Shown: piece by piece, positions 22,101 through 27,228 of the stretch
Position numbering within the stretch: the first letter of the stretch is position 1
Layout: every line of letters starts with the position of its first letter
Notes under the pieces: model-generated
Told to the model about the DNA's origin: nothing
Database searches by the model: none
Seen by the model: only the letters and a program-made list of their open reading frames with translations
Source: Deltaproteobacteria bacterium
GTDB taxonomy: Bacteria > Myxococcota_A > UBA9042 > PHBI01
Length of the DNA: 64,000 nt
Reading direction: 5' to 3'
Assembly: GCA_020632715.1 (NCBI GenBank)
Contig: JACKFA010000006.1
Location: 248,001-312,000 of the forward strand
Made by a program: the position numbers and the translations under genes

Positions 22101-23181
22101 TGGCGGCGGCGGTCTCGACGGCGACGACGTACTGGCCGCTCGTGAGGTAGTCGGGCACGAGGAGCGAGGCGCCCACTTCCTTCACGTCGTAGCGGCTCCG
22201 CGACGGGATGGGGGCCGAGTCCTTCTTGACCCAGAGGGTCGCGCTCGGGGCGGCGAGGCGCCAGGCGAGCGTGTCGGCCGGGATGGCGGTCTTGAACCAG
22301 GCGCTCCCCTCGGGGCCGACGTCGAGCGTGGCGGACGAGGCGCCGTCGGCGGCGAGGGCGCCGAGGTCGCGCACGTAGAGGTCGCCCGAGACGAGCGACC
22401 ACTGGGCGCCGGCGGTCGCGTGGACGCGCACGTACCAGGTCTGGCTCGGCTGGAAGTCGCCCGAGGCGAGGATGACCGCGTCGGAGCCCGTGCGCTCGCT
22501 CTTCCAGCTCGCGTAGTCCGGCGGGAAGCTGCCCTGCTGGAGGTAGAGGTGGGCCTCGCCGGAGGTGACGGTGAGGACGTTGCGCCAGGCGCCCCAGGTG
22601 CTCGTGGTGGTCTGGATCTGGTAGAGGTAGTCGCCGCCGGTCGTGTCGGGCGGCGTGACGACGGCGGTGCCGGCCTGGGAGGCGCCCGCGTCCCAGGTGA
22701 GCGGGCGGGCGTAGGTCGTCTCGACGCGGAGGGTGCAGTCGGCGGCGACGTCGGCGTGGACCTCGACGTACCAGTTGCTGTCGGCGGTGGCGGCGCCGGG
22801 CGCGACGAAGAGGGTCTCGAGGGTCTGGTCGTAGGCGCCCTGCTGGACGGGGCCGGTCGTGCTGTCGCGGCGCAGCACGAGGTCGGCGGCGCCGCTACAG
22901 CCGAGGGCGAGCCGGAGCCCCTGGTTCCCGGCCGGGACGGTCAGGCGCCAGTAGCGCGAGGTGTTCGCGGGGATGCTGGCGCTGTCGGTCGCGGGGGCGG
23001 TGATCGGGATCGGGTTCTGCGCGTCGCCGTCGAGCGCGGCGGCGTTCAGGGCGGGCGCGCCGGCCGTCGGCGGCGGGGCGTCGTCGGCGCAGGCGGCGAG
23101 GGTCGCGGCGAGGGCGAGGGCGGCGACGAGCAGACGCGGCGAGGCGCCGAGCCACGCGCAGGTGAGGCCTCTGATGGACAT
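10192..23181 (-). CDS. Giant PPC/TSP3/MopE-repeat lipoprotein, copy 2, with internal MYXO-CTERM and LamG/fibrinogen-like tail
   Basis: Complete 4329-residue protein. ATG at 23181 has AGGAG at 23188-23192 (6-nt spacer). The signal peptide ends in lipobox L-A-A-C (Cys31). PPC-like modules fill residues about 35-2350, with a three-fold supermodule of about 410 residues (FYKYP/FYRYP near residues 849, 1267 and 1675). TSP3-like segments follow, then about twenty MopE-like Asp/Cys repeats (about 2885-3480) and three more TSP3 units. At 3559-3584 comes a Cys-Gly-rich, Leu/Ala-rich, Arg-ended MYXO-CTERM-like signal. It is followed directly by a second hydrophobic stretch ending at Cys3605. The last 700 residues hold further Asp-rich repeats, a Big-type Ig domain, a LamG/concanavalin-like domain and a fibrinogen-like (FReD) start (CDMTTGGGGWTL). 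Stop is TAG at 10192. Binding to glycans or surfaces is inferred, not shown. Confidence 0.93.
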   Translation of the reverse strand: MSIRGLTCAWLGASPRLLVAALALAATLAACADDAPPPTAGAPALNAAALDGDAQNPIPITAPATDSASIPANTSRYWRLTVPAGNQGLRLALGCSGAADLVLRRDSTTGPVQQGAYDQTLETLFVAPGAATADSNWYVEVHADVAADCTLRVETTYARPLTWDAGASQAGTAVVTPPDTTGGDYLYQIQTTTSTWGAWRNVLTVTSGEAHLYLQQGSFPPDYASWKSERTGSDAVILASGDFQPSQTWYVRVHATAGAQWSLVSGDLYVRDLGALAADGASSATLDVGPEGSAWFKTAIPADTLAWRLAAPSATLWVKKDSAPIPSRSRYDVKEVGASLLVPDYLTSGQYVVAVETAAATVAVDSRRQKVRTPSTEPGATGNDFAFTVTASDDGFPWVTYRVDVPVDQIAWQAAVAPLTGTADIYVRKGKVPNATRNDGLSEAPGAIVDSVTQVPPDLTNGTWYISVKGSAGYSFRVTSGNPEITDIPFVNDPTGVPNGASHEAQVGWRFYRVPNINSQVGTLGWILELSGAPAGTEIAIRQNAVPARWSYRQQGYEGVYESARVDASSTAGFLERPNHEADIWYIGVYNPTTALGAFTLKTRTFQPTTLAMNGGSATVAGQVSGRWRFFKVIVPSDPLGWDLALDDVTSGLPRMVIRRDILPNSFADIPNYYFNQSDRWDSGQQWSVEYELTNRPYSPYVQNQSAVNESGRRVQLGMGSPLSEGTYYIGVSDNYTTPAGTPLGYTIRSRGVGVGAASTGGDWAIQVADLPWDGGVAHVTGATPRDVHYWRVTVPEGAESWHMDLVPSVGDAMMLVRKDALGNSEGAAGDSESGARYGARHQRVGNEYFYKYPTYNKATITPGTYYVSVGAEGTSSQPSSYIGTGTTSYTLSSYGEAEVLGGADTMLPADAPLAWTGETLRYGEQQAYRFTVPEGVLSMEIRLTTHSGAPYYNVSQLSESNVSPFPSPYQTYYAAEGGGSAVAGGNGITTLVGPSGTYTVIVTAQSGSGGEVDASYDLEIVPRGEAVIPFNGGSAAVSGQESQTWRYFRVTVPEGALGWDLRLENVQSGKPRMVIRRDESPNSLSSTSYFPYQYNTWPTGHQWAAGADMTGRSYAPYVQNQSSEEQGSRVVSMGMGSPLEPGTYVVGVTDYPGQTGPAMSYEVVSRGIGVGDDGDGTPWSIQVGTLDFDGGSVTIDALDPREVAYYRVDVPAGAASWGMTLTPTTANGEGMMAIRKGALPNAQAGSSTSDQSGNYSGTRRQRDGGEIFYKYPDYNQASLTGGTYYVAVASEGVAPYSSSYIGTGPVSFTLSSNGEIPVATADHELAPDAPIAFTGQTLAKDDQKVYRFTVPEGITTMEIRLVNPTGSPQATVSLMPTPFPSPYQSYYYTSEGGGSSVVSGAGIMNVADPLGTYTIIVAANPGPSTYDLTITAQGEALLPFNGGVAAVEDQEPGTWRYFRVTVPEGAIGWDLALENVQSGQPSFVVRRDELPTYVSTSSYLYQYTTWGTGSQMAATNDFTNRPYRPYTEQDPYHADGNRHLTVGMNAPLEPGSYIVGVIDQSNQSALSSYELVSRGVGVGDDASGTPWALQVHDLAFEGEVSITGMEPREVRYYKVAVPTGIASWGVELEPVLGEASMMLNMGTIPNSWADGSELSTGSPHQGARRQKPGPEYFYRYPRYNERTIVGGTFYIAVVAEGQNPYSTSHIGTGTTDVTLRSLGVVPQTGDDATVLSPTTPVRFPNQTLQYGQQRLYRLRVPESVASFEVRLENRVGTPRFTAAVYPYFERSIPSAYANYYRASEGGSSYQGSGDVADEIVGLTGDVTIVVTADTNDGTNPLAGYDLVVASTGVPALDFVGGSVTDQLEDLETRFYRVDIPQNCDEVPAAGWVLGLEVRSGQATVMVRKGRLPEAPAGGATLTSSARETVISPPFFEPGIWYIEVRATGLTDYTLTSRPVEAQRAWVMPLRGEATTAPGLSAPVFADTGVEADGSPHVNPSTGGPGVDLGQDRYHFYRVTVPPGNGGFWRTQIEAISGNPDMYVRRNGAPTLNHGTSGSYGTLYDWYDTQTGSSYGSWSVADARYGAELAPGEYWIAVTARSSNVRYRLTVSTAQIDELPQVGGAIAGHALAAGDMRFYHVRTADTATSAGASAPLEWKLNLVQQSGDVLVFLRERVLPGSSNAIPDPTYPTGYVHDWTHDRTLYYYGNDIPQQIDAQGTTTLPLGLYEPGTDYYLGVFAKTDAVYDLSSSVGTTNLALDGILDFATGHVTGSLAAGGKKVFRVDVPDDAARIKLAGTVGDGLVVKMQLDTLPPTNGADWTNSGYGQVSLDQAAYYPGGYAYNHPWRPGRHYYLTLDNPSAAALAYDLTLDGRTKDDDSDDDGLPDWWEYNYFGNLYYSATQDNDNDGLDNEHELLAGTNPSDWDSDDDLLADGLEVDLGADPLAGDSDDDGVCDGEDSAPTDPNESGRVIRLTLGEYEGREYGYGYGSNEHVTSLVAVFSRQGSGKGQFLHIRGWDIDTADEVTVTLNGEPLGALPAGPDGDDARAVLFYIDTAKLLYDRDNRVVITKKGLSSGGDGTWGVHDLGLFEFGESFGYDSTAAYDQLHPDGFIIHWPKIGEAMLELRAFDADSPGEVALTLNGGDLFELPQGPSGGDLDWTDYFQMPLLASDSVTGDNVVDVRPGADSDGDWQLRIVACRPLLTQFGTGLSTEGNHDDAGVSFLLPRAGVLRELTVDTYTEQGAAVRETGSRTYDETVANGTSYGPVRIFCSDGDAVDWARLDYLPNPDETYRQFYARVRYYGAELDSDNDTHFDCHDAFPHAPDEWEDADGDRLGDAWENHWFGGLGVANATTDIDGDGKLDLQEFLDRDDPVCADLDGDEYSGRTTWCTTGTDCDDHDPSVGGSADDADCDGVATAFDCDDSDPSVGASENDQDCDLVPTDLDCDDTDPAITTSTADDADCDGVPTAADCDDQDPAVGPIAADNDCDGVAHGIDCDDGDAGVTATNVGDADCDGVLTGVDCNDGDASVTATNVNDADCDGVPTGVDCNDASAAVTTTNVNDADCDGVPTGTDCNDASAAVTTTNVNDGDCDGVPTALDCDDANASDVRQNTGDLDCDGVPSALDCDDQSASNRATRVNDGDCDGVATPIDCDDTDPAEHRSNLHDADCDDVPSDLDCDDHDAADTRTREGDADCDGIPTADDCDDADPAVATTRANDKDCDGVPTADDCDDDNAAIATSTADDHDCDGLVATLDCDDDDASDVRSNANDKDCDGVPSALDCDDHDAATTTTTAEDRDCDGVLGAVDCDDTDAEETGTCGSCVDADADGLYAPGDDCARGDDCDDADPDGTWLAIDADCDGVPTDEDCDDADVDLGAIAEDADCDGLPTEVDCDDADASNTSVCGTRCVDKDGDGHDAASPYCETGIDCDDHDPESTTTAEDADCDGVVTADDCDDTSSRYGARALDGDCDGVPDARDVCPDKADPEQLDSDGDGYGDLCDKCPAVADDQSGDACKDSDDDGVPDVDDNCPSVPNPAQLDLDHDGRGDVCDDAVKFDEKTDGGCAGGGGAGLGLGLALLALLALLGRRRLRGLLVALGVAGLFGLGGGACGDGTPAKRPIGATCEAAAECVTGLCGGGYCLEPEADDDGDEIVNRVEVQLGTDPLKADTDGDGLNDGAELANLQNVDTDGDGKPDSLESATADSDGDCIFDQYDAQDGVNNSDLTPLFDVVCRQEGVCAAAVSLLSVQCTPGEDPVCDYSQVTGWEATETLCDGLDNDCDGLTDEGVAQGNCTPEVESLTLEPATFSVWATLSRSVRVTANYVGGGKAVLTEGLTWSSDATGVATVSNGVVVGVADGTAHVTVTHGTVTASATVRVLGTCPPGEEVLVGGASCVGVTGDLLAHYRLDGDGKDASGNFANGSVVGAEPTADRFGNARGAMAFCDAGDRVEVVSSRHPLGEVTATWTFWVRPTADSGDDAVFSAGGLGDDARSAVVLTGGDDCLAYVGGGNDVASDGMCVPPDRWTFVAVVKTGQSLSFYVNGRLSATGAAAAGQDVTSRLLEIGLGAIDADGAVREQLCGALDDLRIYGRALSDAELLTLYHLGGWADVGTEDNPARACDHVLGSGVADGDGAYWLDPDGDAAGSGAPFLGYCDMTTGGGGWTLAWVYGFTAYGAFDTPANAVTPRPSWPASGADVPVSTTAPAGPGTPGAIDWALWRHLGETMRVTSNVNDHLVCRPVRTGAGVESGGSLAMGTGGPVSCTVVSEVAPACDGVAPTGVGWGPYGPSFAGPDLYYYFDGSTTTNWPTHDPCGEDAANEVRGVTTPGGGLWLRHAP
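12360..12510 (-). other. Internal MYXO-CTERM-like signal abutting a lipoprotein-like signal
   Basis: Residues 3559-3605 of the giant protein read as Cys plus Gly-rich stretch, a Leu/Ala helix, and GRRRLR. They continue without a stop into LLVALGVAGLFGLGGGAC (Cys3605). MYXO-CTERM tails (Cys, hydrophobic helix, Arg cluster) normally end the protein. The following segment resembles the start of a separate lipoprotein. The frame is continuously open, so this reads as a gene fusion. Confidence 0.7.
12770..14520 (-). repeat. MopE-like Asp/Cys repeat array of copy 2
   Basis: About twenty tandem units, mostly 26 codons (78 bp), of the pattern DCDGVPTxxDCDDxDxxxxT-N-x-N-D-A. The repeated Asp, Asn and Cys suit cation binding (putative metal-binding motif of the MopE type, known for many secreted proteins). 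At DNA level this gives the repetitive GTCGTCGCAGTCG texture on the plus strand. The equivalent array of copy 1 occupies 1-1110. Confidence 0.9.
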
Positions 23182-23349
23182 CCATGTCTCCTGGGAGCGC
23201 GCCGTGTGCGGAGTACGCGCAGGGGTTCAATCTCTGACCGAGCGCTGGACACGCTAGCAGCGGGTGTCGTGTCGGGGGAAGCCAAACCTTCTCGGGCCGG
23301 CTGGGGGCGCCTCTTCGCTCGGGCGCGGGCTTTCGTGTACGGTCGCCGC

Positions 23350-24204
23350 ATGGCGGATCGCGGCTGGGACACCGAGCTCATGATCGTCGCGTTCGAGGGC
23401 GAGGTCGCGCGCCGCCCGGGCGGCTACGTGCGCGCCGTGTGGCCCGCGATGCCCGACTTCTACTGGGGGAACCTGCTCCTCCTCGACGCGCCGCCCGCGC
23501 CGGCGGAGGTCGCCGGGTGGTGCGACGTCTTCGAGCGCGAGGTCGGCTCGTTGCCCGGCGTCCGCCACGTGACCATCGGCTGGCGGGGCGATCACCCCGG
23601 GCGGCCCGATCCCCTCGCGCTCGGAGCGGCCGATCGCGTCGCCCTGGCCGCGTTCGGCGCGGCCGGCTTCATCACGACCGAGTGCGTCTTCCTGGCCGCG
23701 GAGGACGTCGCGCCCCCGGCCGGTGCGGCCCCGCCGCCGACTGTCACGCGCCCGCTCGCGAGCGACGCCGACTGGGCGGCCGCGTACGACTCGCAGCGCA
23801 CCGCGTGGGAGCCGAACATCCCGCGCGCCGCGTTCGACGACTTCGTGCGGCGCCGCGTCGCCGCCTGGCGGCGCCTCTGCGATCGCGGCGCGGCCGCGTT
23901 CTTCGGCGCGTTCCTGCCCGACGGCGCGCTCGTCGGGAGCTGCGGCGTCGTCGTCCGGCCCGAGGACGGGCTCGCGCGCTACCAGTCGGTCGTCGTGGCC
24001 GAGCCCCTGCGCGGGCGCGGTGTCGCGACCCACATGGTCGCGGACGCCGGCCGCTGGGCGCTCGCCAACCTGGGCGCGCGGGAGCTCGTCATCAGCGCCG
24101 AGGCGGGCACGCAGGCCGAGCGCATCTACGCGCGCGTCGGCTTCCGGCCCTTCATGCGGCAGCTGGGCGCGTTCAAGCGCCCGCCGCCGCCGTCGTCCCC
24201 GTGA
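23350..24204 (+). CDS. GNAT-family N-acetyltransferase
   Basis: 284 residues; ATG at 23350. There is no clear Shine-Dalgarno; Met13 would be an alternative start. The C-terminal half carries a GNAT fold with the acetyl-CoA loop at residues 218-226 (EPLRGRGVA, matching the R/Q-x-x-G-x-G/A motif). Before it is the strand pair GSCGVVVRP...YQSVVV, and after it the typical AERIYARVGF motif. The N-terminal half looks like a second, degenerate GNAT-like domain, a common arrangement. It probably transfers acetyl from acetyl-CoA to a small molecule or protein amine in the cytoplasm; the substrate is unknown. It is divergent from the giant lipoprotein gene (168-bp gap) and convergent with the secreted protein at 24220 (15-bp gap). 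Confidence 0.85.
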   Translation: MADRGWDTELMIVAFEGEVARRPGGYVRAVWPAMPDFYWGNLLLLDAPPAPAEVAGWCDVFEREVGSLPGVRHVTIGWRGDHPGRPDPLALGAADRVALAAFGAAGFITTECVFLAAEDVAPPAGAAPPPTVTRPLASDADWAAAYDSQRTAWEPNIPRAAFDDFVRRRVAAWRRLCDRGAAAFFGAFLPDGALVGSCGVVVRPEDGLARYQSVVVAEPLRGRGVATHMVADAGRWALANLGARELVISAEAGTQAERIYARVGFRPFMRQLGAFKRPPPPSSP

Positions 24205-24219
24205 GCGCCCGCCGCGCCG

Positions 24220-25329
24220 CTACTTCTTGCGCGTCGCGACCTGGAGGCAGGAGCCGGCCTCCTTGTCGTAGCCGAAGCGGAAGGGCAGGGGCTTGACGTC
24301 CTCGGCCTTCTTGTAGGCCGTCGCGAGCTCGCGCTGGACGCCCTCGGTCCAGAGGTGGTGGGCCCGCTCGAAGCGGCCGTAGAGCTGGACGTCGAAGACC
24401 TTGGCCATGTCCTTGTAGTCGAGGCCCGTCTCGTCCTGCACGACGACGGGCGCGTTCGCGACGAGCGCCTGGCTCATGGTCGAGAAGAAGGGCTTCTGCA
24501 TGAGGTGCGAGGCGGCCTTCGTGAAGGTCTTGTTGCGCGCGACGACCGCGAGCCAGGCCTTCGCGTTCGCGTGCTTCGCGAGGTAGTCGTCGGAGAGGTC
24601 GAGCCAGAGGTAGTCGAGCGTGACCTTGCGGCCGTCGGCCGCGGTGAGGCCGAGGCGCACGCAGTCCCAGGTGGCGACGTCGTCCTTCGCGCCCGGGTGC
24701 GTCTCGACGTCGGTGCCGGCGGCGTTGATGCGGATGGGGGTGACGCTGTCGACCTTGAAGCCCATGCGCGCGGCGAAGGCGAGGAGCACCGGGGTCACGC
24801 CCTCGACGGTCTTCTCGTGGCCGGTGTCGGCCTTGAGGTCGTCGGTGCGGAAGAAGCCGCGGCGCGCGAAGTCGATGAAGCCCTTCCGGAAGATGTCGAG
24901 GAAGTTGTCGAGCGAGCGCGTGCTCATCTTCTGGAGGTCGGGGACGCGGCCGCCGGTCTGCAGGGCGACGAGCACGTAGCGGCCGGCCTGGGGGTAGAGC
25001 TGCGCGACGGTCGGGAAGTCGGCGCCCGCGAACGGGTAGAAGATGGTCTCGCCCGGGGTCTGCGCGAGCTCGGCCTTGGCCCAGTCGATCATCGGGGTGG
25101 CGATGCGCTTCCAGTAGCTCGCCCACTTGTCCGTGACGGTCTTCGCGTACTTGTCGAGGCGCTTCTGGCTGTCCTTGTCGGTCGAGAAGCCCTCGGGGGA
25201 GAGGCCGGCGAGCCAGCGCGCGGTCTGGTCGGGCGTGGCGGCGGCGGCGGGCGCGGCCGCGGTCGTCGTGGCAGCCCAGGCCAGGCCGAGGGCGAGGGCG
25301 GGCGTCAGGATTCGGGTCGTGAGCGTCAT
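24220..25329 (-). CDS. Secreted protein of unknown function
   Basis: 369 residues from ATG at 25329, chosen because GGAGG lies 6 nt upstream and a signal peptide begins there. A farther in-frame start at 25362 would add 11 residues before it. The signal peptide is Ala-rich, with probable cleavage around residues 25-30 (AAAATP). The mature protein has no transmembrane helix. It contains blocks such as TIFYPFAGADFPTVAQLYP, YVLVALQTGG and CVRLGL, reminiscent of conserved hypothetical proteins I cannot name. There are only two cysteines, one just before the C-terminus. It lies 42 bp after the PAP2 phosphatase gene on the same strand and may share its transcript. No enzyme motif was recognised. 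Confidence 0.8.
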   Translation of the reverse strand: MTLTTRILTPALALGLAWAATTTAAAPAAAATPDQTARWLAGLSPEGFSTDKDSQKRLDKYAKTVTDKWASYWKRIATPMIDWAKAELAQTPGETIFYPFAGADFPTVAQLYPQAGRYVLVALQTGGRVPDLQKMSTRSLDNFLDIFRKGFIDFARRGFFRTDDLKADTGHEKTVEGVTPVLLAFAARMGFKVDSVTPIRINAAGTDVETHPGAKDDVATWDCVRLGLTAADGRKVTLDYLWLDLSDDYLAKHANAKAWLAVVARNKTFTKAASHLMQKPFFSTMSQALVANAPVVVQDETGLDYKDMAKVFDVQLYGRFERAHHLWTEGVQRELATAYKKAEDVKPLPFRFGYDKEAGSCLQVATRKK

Positions 25330-25371
25330 CGGTAACCTCCGGTGGCCGAGAGAACGCCTCATGTGGCGCCG

Positions 25372-26244
25372 TTAGTCCAGTTCCCTCTTCTCGCCGCCCT
25401 CGGAGGCGAGGGCCGCGCGGCGCGCCGCGCGCTCCGCGAGGAGCACGACCAGGACGGCGACGACGCTCGCGAAGAGGACGTCCGAGAGGAAGTGGGCGCC
25501 GGCGACGACGCGCCCGAGGGCGACCGTGACGGGCCACGCGAGGGCGGCGACGAGCGCGAGCACGCGCCGGCGCGGCGGGACGAGCGCGACGATCGGCAGG
25601 ACCACCCAGCTCCAGAAGGTGTGCCCGGACGGGAACGAGGCGTGGCCGGTGAGGCCGTGGGGGATCCACCAGGGGCTGAACTGGTCGAGGTCTTCGAGCA
25701 TCTCCCGGAAGCGGATGCGCCCGAAGCCGAGCTTGAAGGCGAGGACGACGAGCGAGCCGCCGATGGCGAGGGCGAGGGTCACGCGCCAGAAGTGCTCGCG
25801 CTCGGGGGTCGGCAGGACGTGGACGCGGCGGCGGGCCCAGGTGAGCGCGGCGCCGGCGGCGAGGGCTAGGGCGATCCCCGCGCTCACCTCGGCTCTGCCG
25901 AGCTCCGAGAGGGAGCCGTGCCCCGCGAAGGCCCAGAGCACGTAGAAGACGGCGCCGGCGTGGCCGACGGCGCGCAGGACGGCGTGAGCCGGGGACATGC
26001 CGCCGATGGGGATGGGCACGAACCAGAGCGCGAGGGACGCCACGAGGAGCCCGGGGACCTCGCCCCAGCGCTGGATGGCCGTCGCGAAGGGGGAGTCCGG
26101 GGTGACGAGCGCGACCGAGACGGCGAGGTCGGACGCGGGGGTGATGGCGAGGGCGACGAGCGCCACGCCGAGGATGGCGAGCAGCCACACGGCGGCGCGC
26201 CCGAGGAGCGGCGAGAACGGCGGCGGCGGCAGGAGATCCGGCAC
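25372..26244 (-). CDS. PAP2-superfamily membrane phosphatase
   Basis: 290 residues, starting at GTG 26244, two nucleotides after the stop of the FMN reductase-cupin gene, so translation is probably coupled. The protein is very hydrophobic with several membrane helices. The three PAP2 phosphatase motifs are seen: KLGFGRIRF (motif 1, without the usual Pro), SFPSGHTFWSW with His208 (motif 2), and LGRVVAGAHFLSDVLF with His251 and Asp (motif 3). The family removes phosphate from lipid phosphates such as phosphatidic acid or undecaprenyl pyrophosphate at the inner membrane, facing the periplasm. The actual substrate cannot be told from the sequence. Confidence 0.85.
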   Translation of the reverse strand: MPDLLPPPPFSPLLGRAAVWLLAILGVALVALAITPASDLAVSVALVTPDSPFATAIQRWGEVPGLLVASLALWFVPIPIGGMSPAHAVLRAVGHAGAVFYVLWAFAGHGSLSELGRAEVSAGIALALAAGAALTWARRRVHVLPTPEREHFWRVTLALAIGGSLVVLAFKLGFGRIRFREMLEDLDQFSPWWIPHGLTGHASFPSGHTFWSWVVLPIVALVPPRRRVLALVAALAWPVTVALGRVVAGAHFLSDVLFASVVAVLVVLLAERAARRAALASEGGEKRELD

Positions 26245-26246
26245 CG

Positions 26247-27146
26247 CTAGGGGCGCTCGCCGCCGTCGGGGCCGTAGAAGCAGACCCAGGTCGCGAAGTC
26301 GGGGCTCATGCGCGAGAAGCGGTGCGGGCGGCCGGCGGGCACGAAGAGGAAGGTGCCGGCGCCGACCTCGCGGGAGCCGCCGGGCTCGACGAAGAGGGAG
26401 GTGCCGCGCGCGATGACGTAGAGCTCGTCGCGGGCGTGCGGGGTCTGGAGGTCGCGGTCGCGCGGGGCGTACATCTCGACGACGAGGCTGCCGTGGCCGA
26501 AGACGGGGACCGCGTGGTTCCCGGGCGGCGGCGGGCCCATGGCGAGGGCGTCGTGCACGGTGGCGGCGAAGCACGGGCCCGGGGCGCGCGGCGCGACGGG
26601 CGCGACGGTGTCGCGGGCGCGCGGGCGCTCGGCGATGGCGGCGGCGATGGCGGCGAGGGAGGCGCGGAGGGGCCCGGCGAGGGCCTCGTCGGCGGCGACC
26701 CGGTCGGCGGTGACGGCGTTCGTGGTCAGGGGGACGGTGACGCAGGCGCCGTCGACGAGCCGGGCGTCCATGGTGGCGAGGACGTCGAGGAGGTTGTCGT
26801 AGGCGCGGTGCGCGCGGTTCGAGGCGTTGAGGGCGGCGGTCGGGAGGTCCATGAGGTCGCCGCTCGCGGTGAGCCACTCGAGCGCGTTCTTGAGCGCCGC
26901 GGACACGCTGTGCATGTACTCGGGGCTCGCGACGAGGAGGCCGTCGCAGGCGGCGAGGCGCTCGCGGAGGCGCGCGACGGCGGGCGGGCAGCCGGGCTCG
27001 TCGGGGTCGAAGAGGGGGAGGTCGCCGAGGTGGCGGTAGAGCTCGACCTCGACGCCGGGCGGGGCCAGGGCGGCGGCGGCCTCGAGGACCGCGGTGTTCG
27101 AGGAGGCGCGGCGGAGGCTCCCGGAGATGGCGAGCAGGCGGGTCAT
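26247..27146 (-). CDS. NADPH-dependent FMN reductase fused to a cupin domain
   Basis: 299 residues. ATG at 27146 is chosen because it starts directly before the flavodoxin-like strand; a GTG at 27164 would add six residues. Residues about 3-170 form a flavodoxin-like NAD(P)H:FMN reductase domain: ISGSLRRASSNTAVL (phosphate loop) and SPEYMHSVSAALKNALEWL (flavin-binding motif of the family). Residues about 190-299 form a single cupin barrel. Its likely metal-site residues lie in HARDELYVI...PAGRPHRFS. The likely role is flavin or quinone reduction in the cytoplasm, with the cupin sensing or converting a small product. The fusion is unusual. It is followed with almost no gap by the PAP2 gene. 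Confidence 0.82.
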   Translation of the reverse strand: MTRLLAISGSLRRASSNTAVLEAAAALAPPGVEVELYRHLGDLPLFDPDEPGCPPAVARLRERLAACDGLLVASPEYMHSVSAALKNALEWLTASGDLMDLPTAALNASNRAHRAYDNLLDVLATMDARLVDGACVTVPLTTNAVTADRVAADEALAGPLRASLAAIAAAIAERPRARDTVAPVAPRAPGPCFAATVHDALAMGPPPPGNHAVPVFGHGSLVVEMYAPRDRDLQTPHARDELYVIARGTSLFVEPGGSREVGAGTFLFVPAGRPHRFSRMSPDFATWVCFYGPDGGERP

Positions 27147-27228
27147 GGGCCGAGACTCTGCCACGGGCGCCCCGTGCGGAAAAGCACACCGCGCGCGGGG
27201 TGGGCGCGTCGCGCGCGAGGGAGGCGGG

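Noticed and set aside
10201..23349. Long plus-strand open frame continuous with the acetyltransferase
   Set aside because: Only the last 284 codons (from 23350) show a recognisable protein. The rest is the antisense shadow of giant copy 2.
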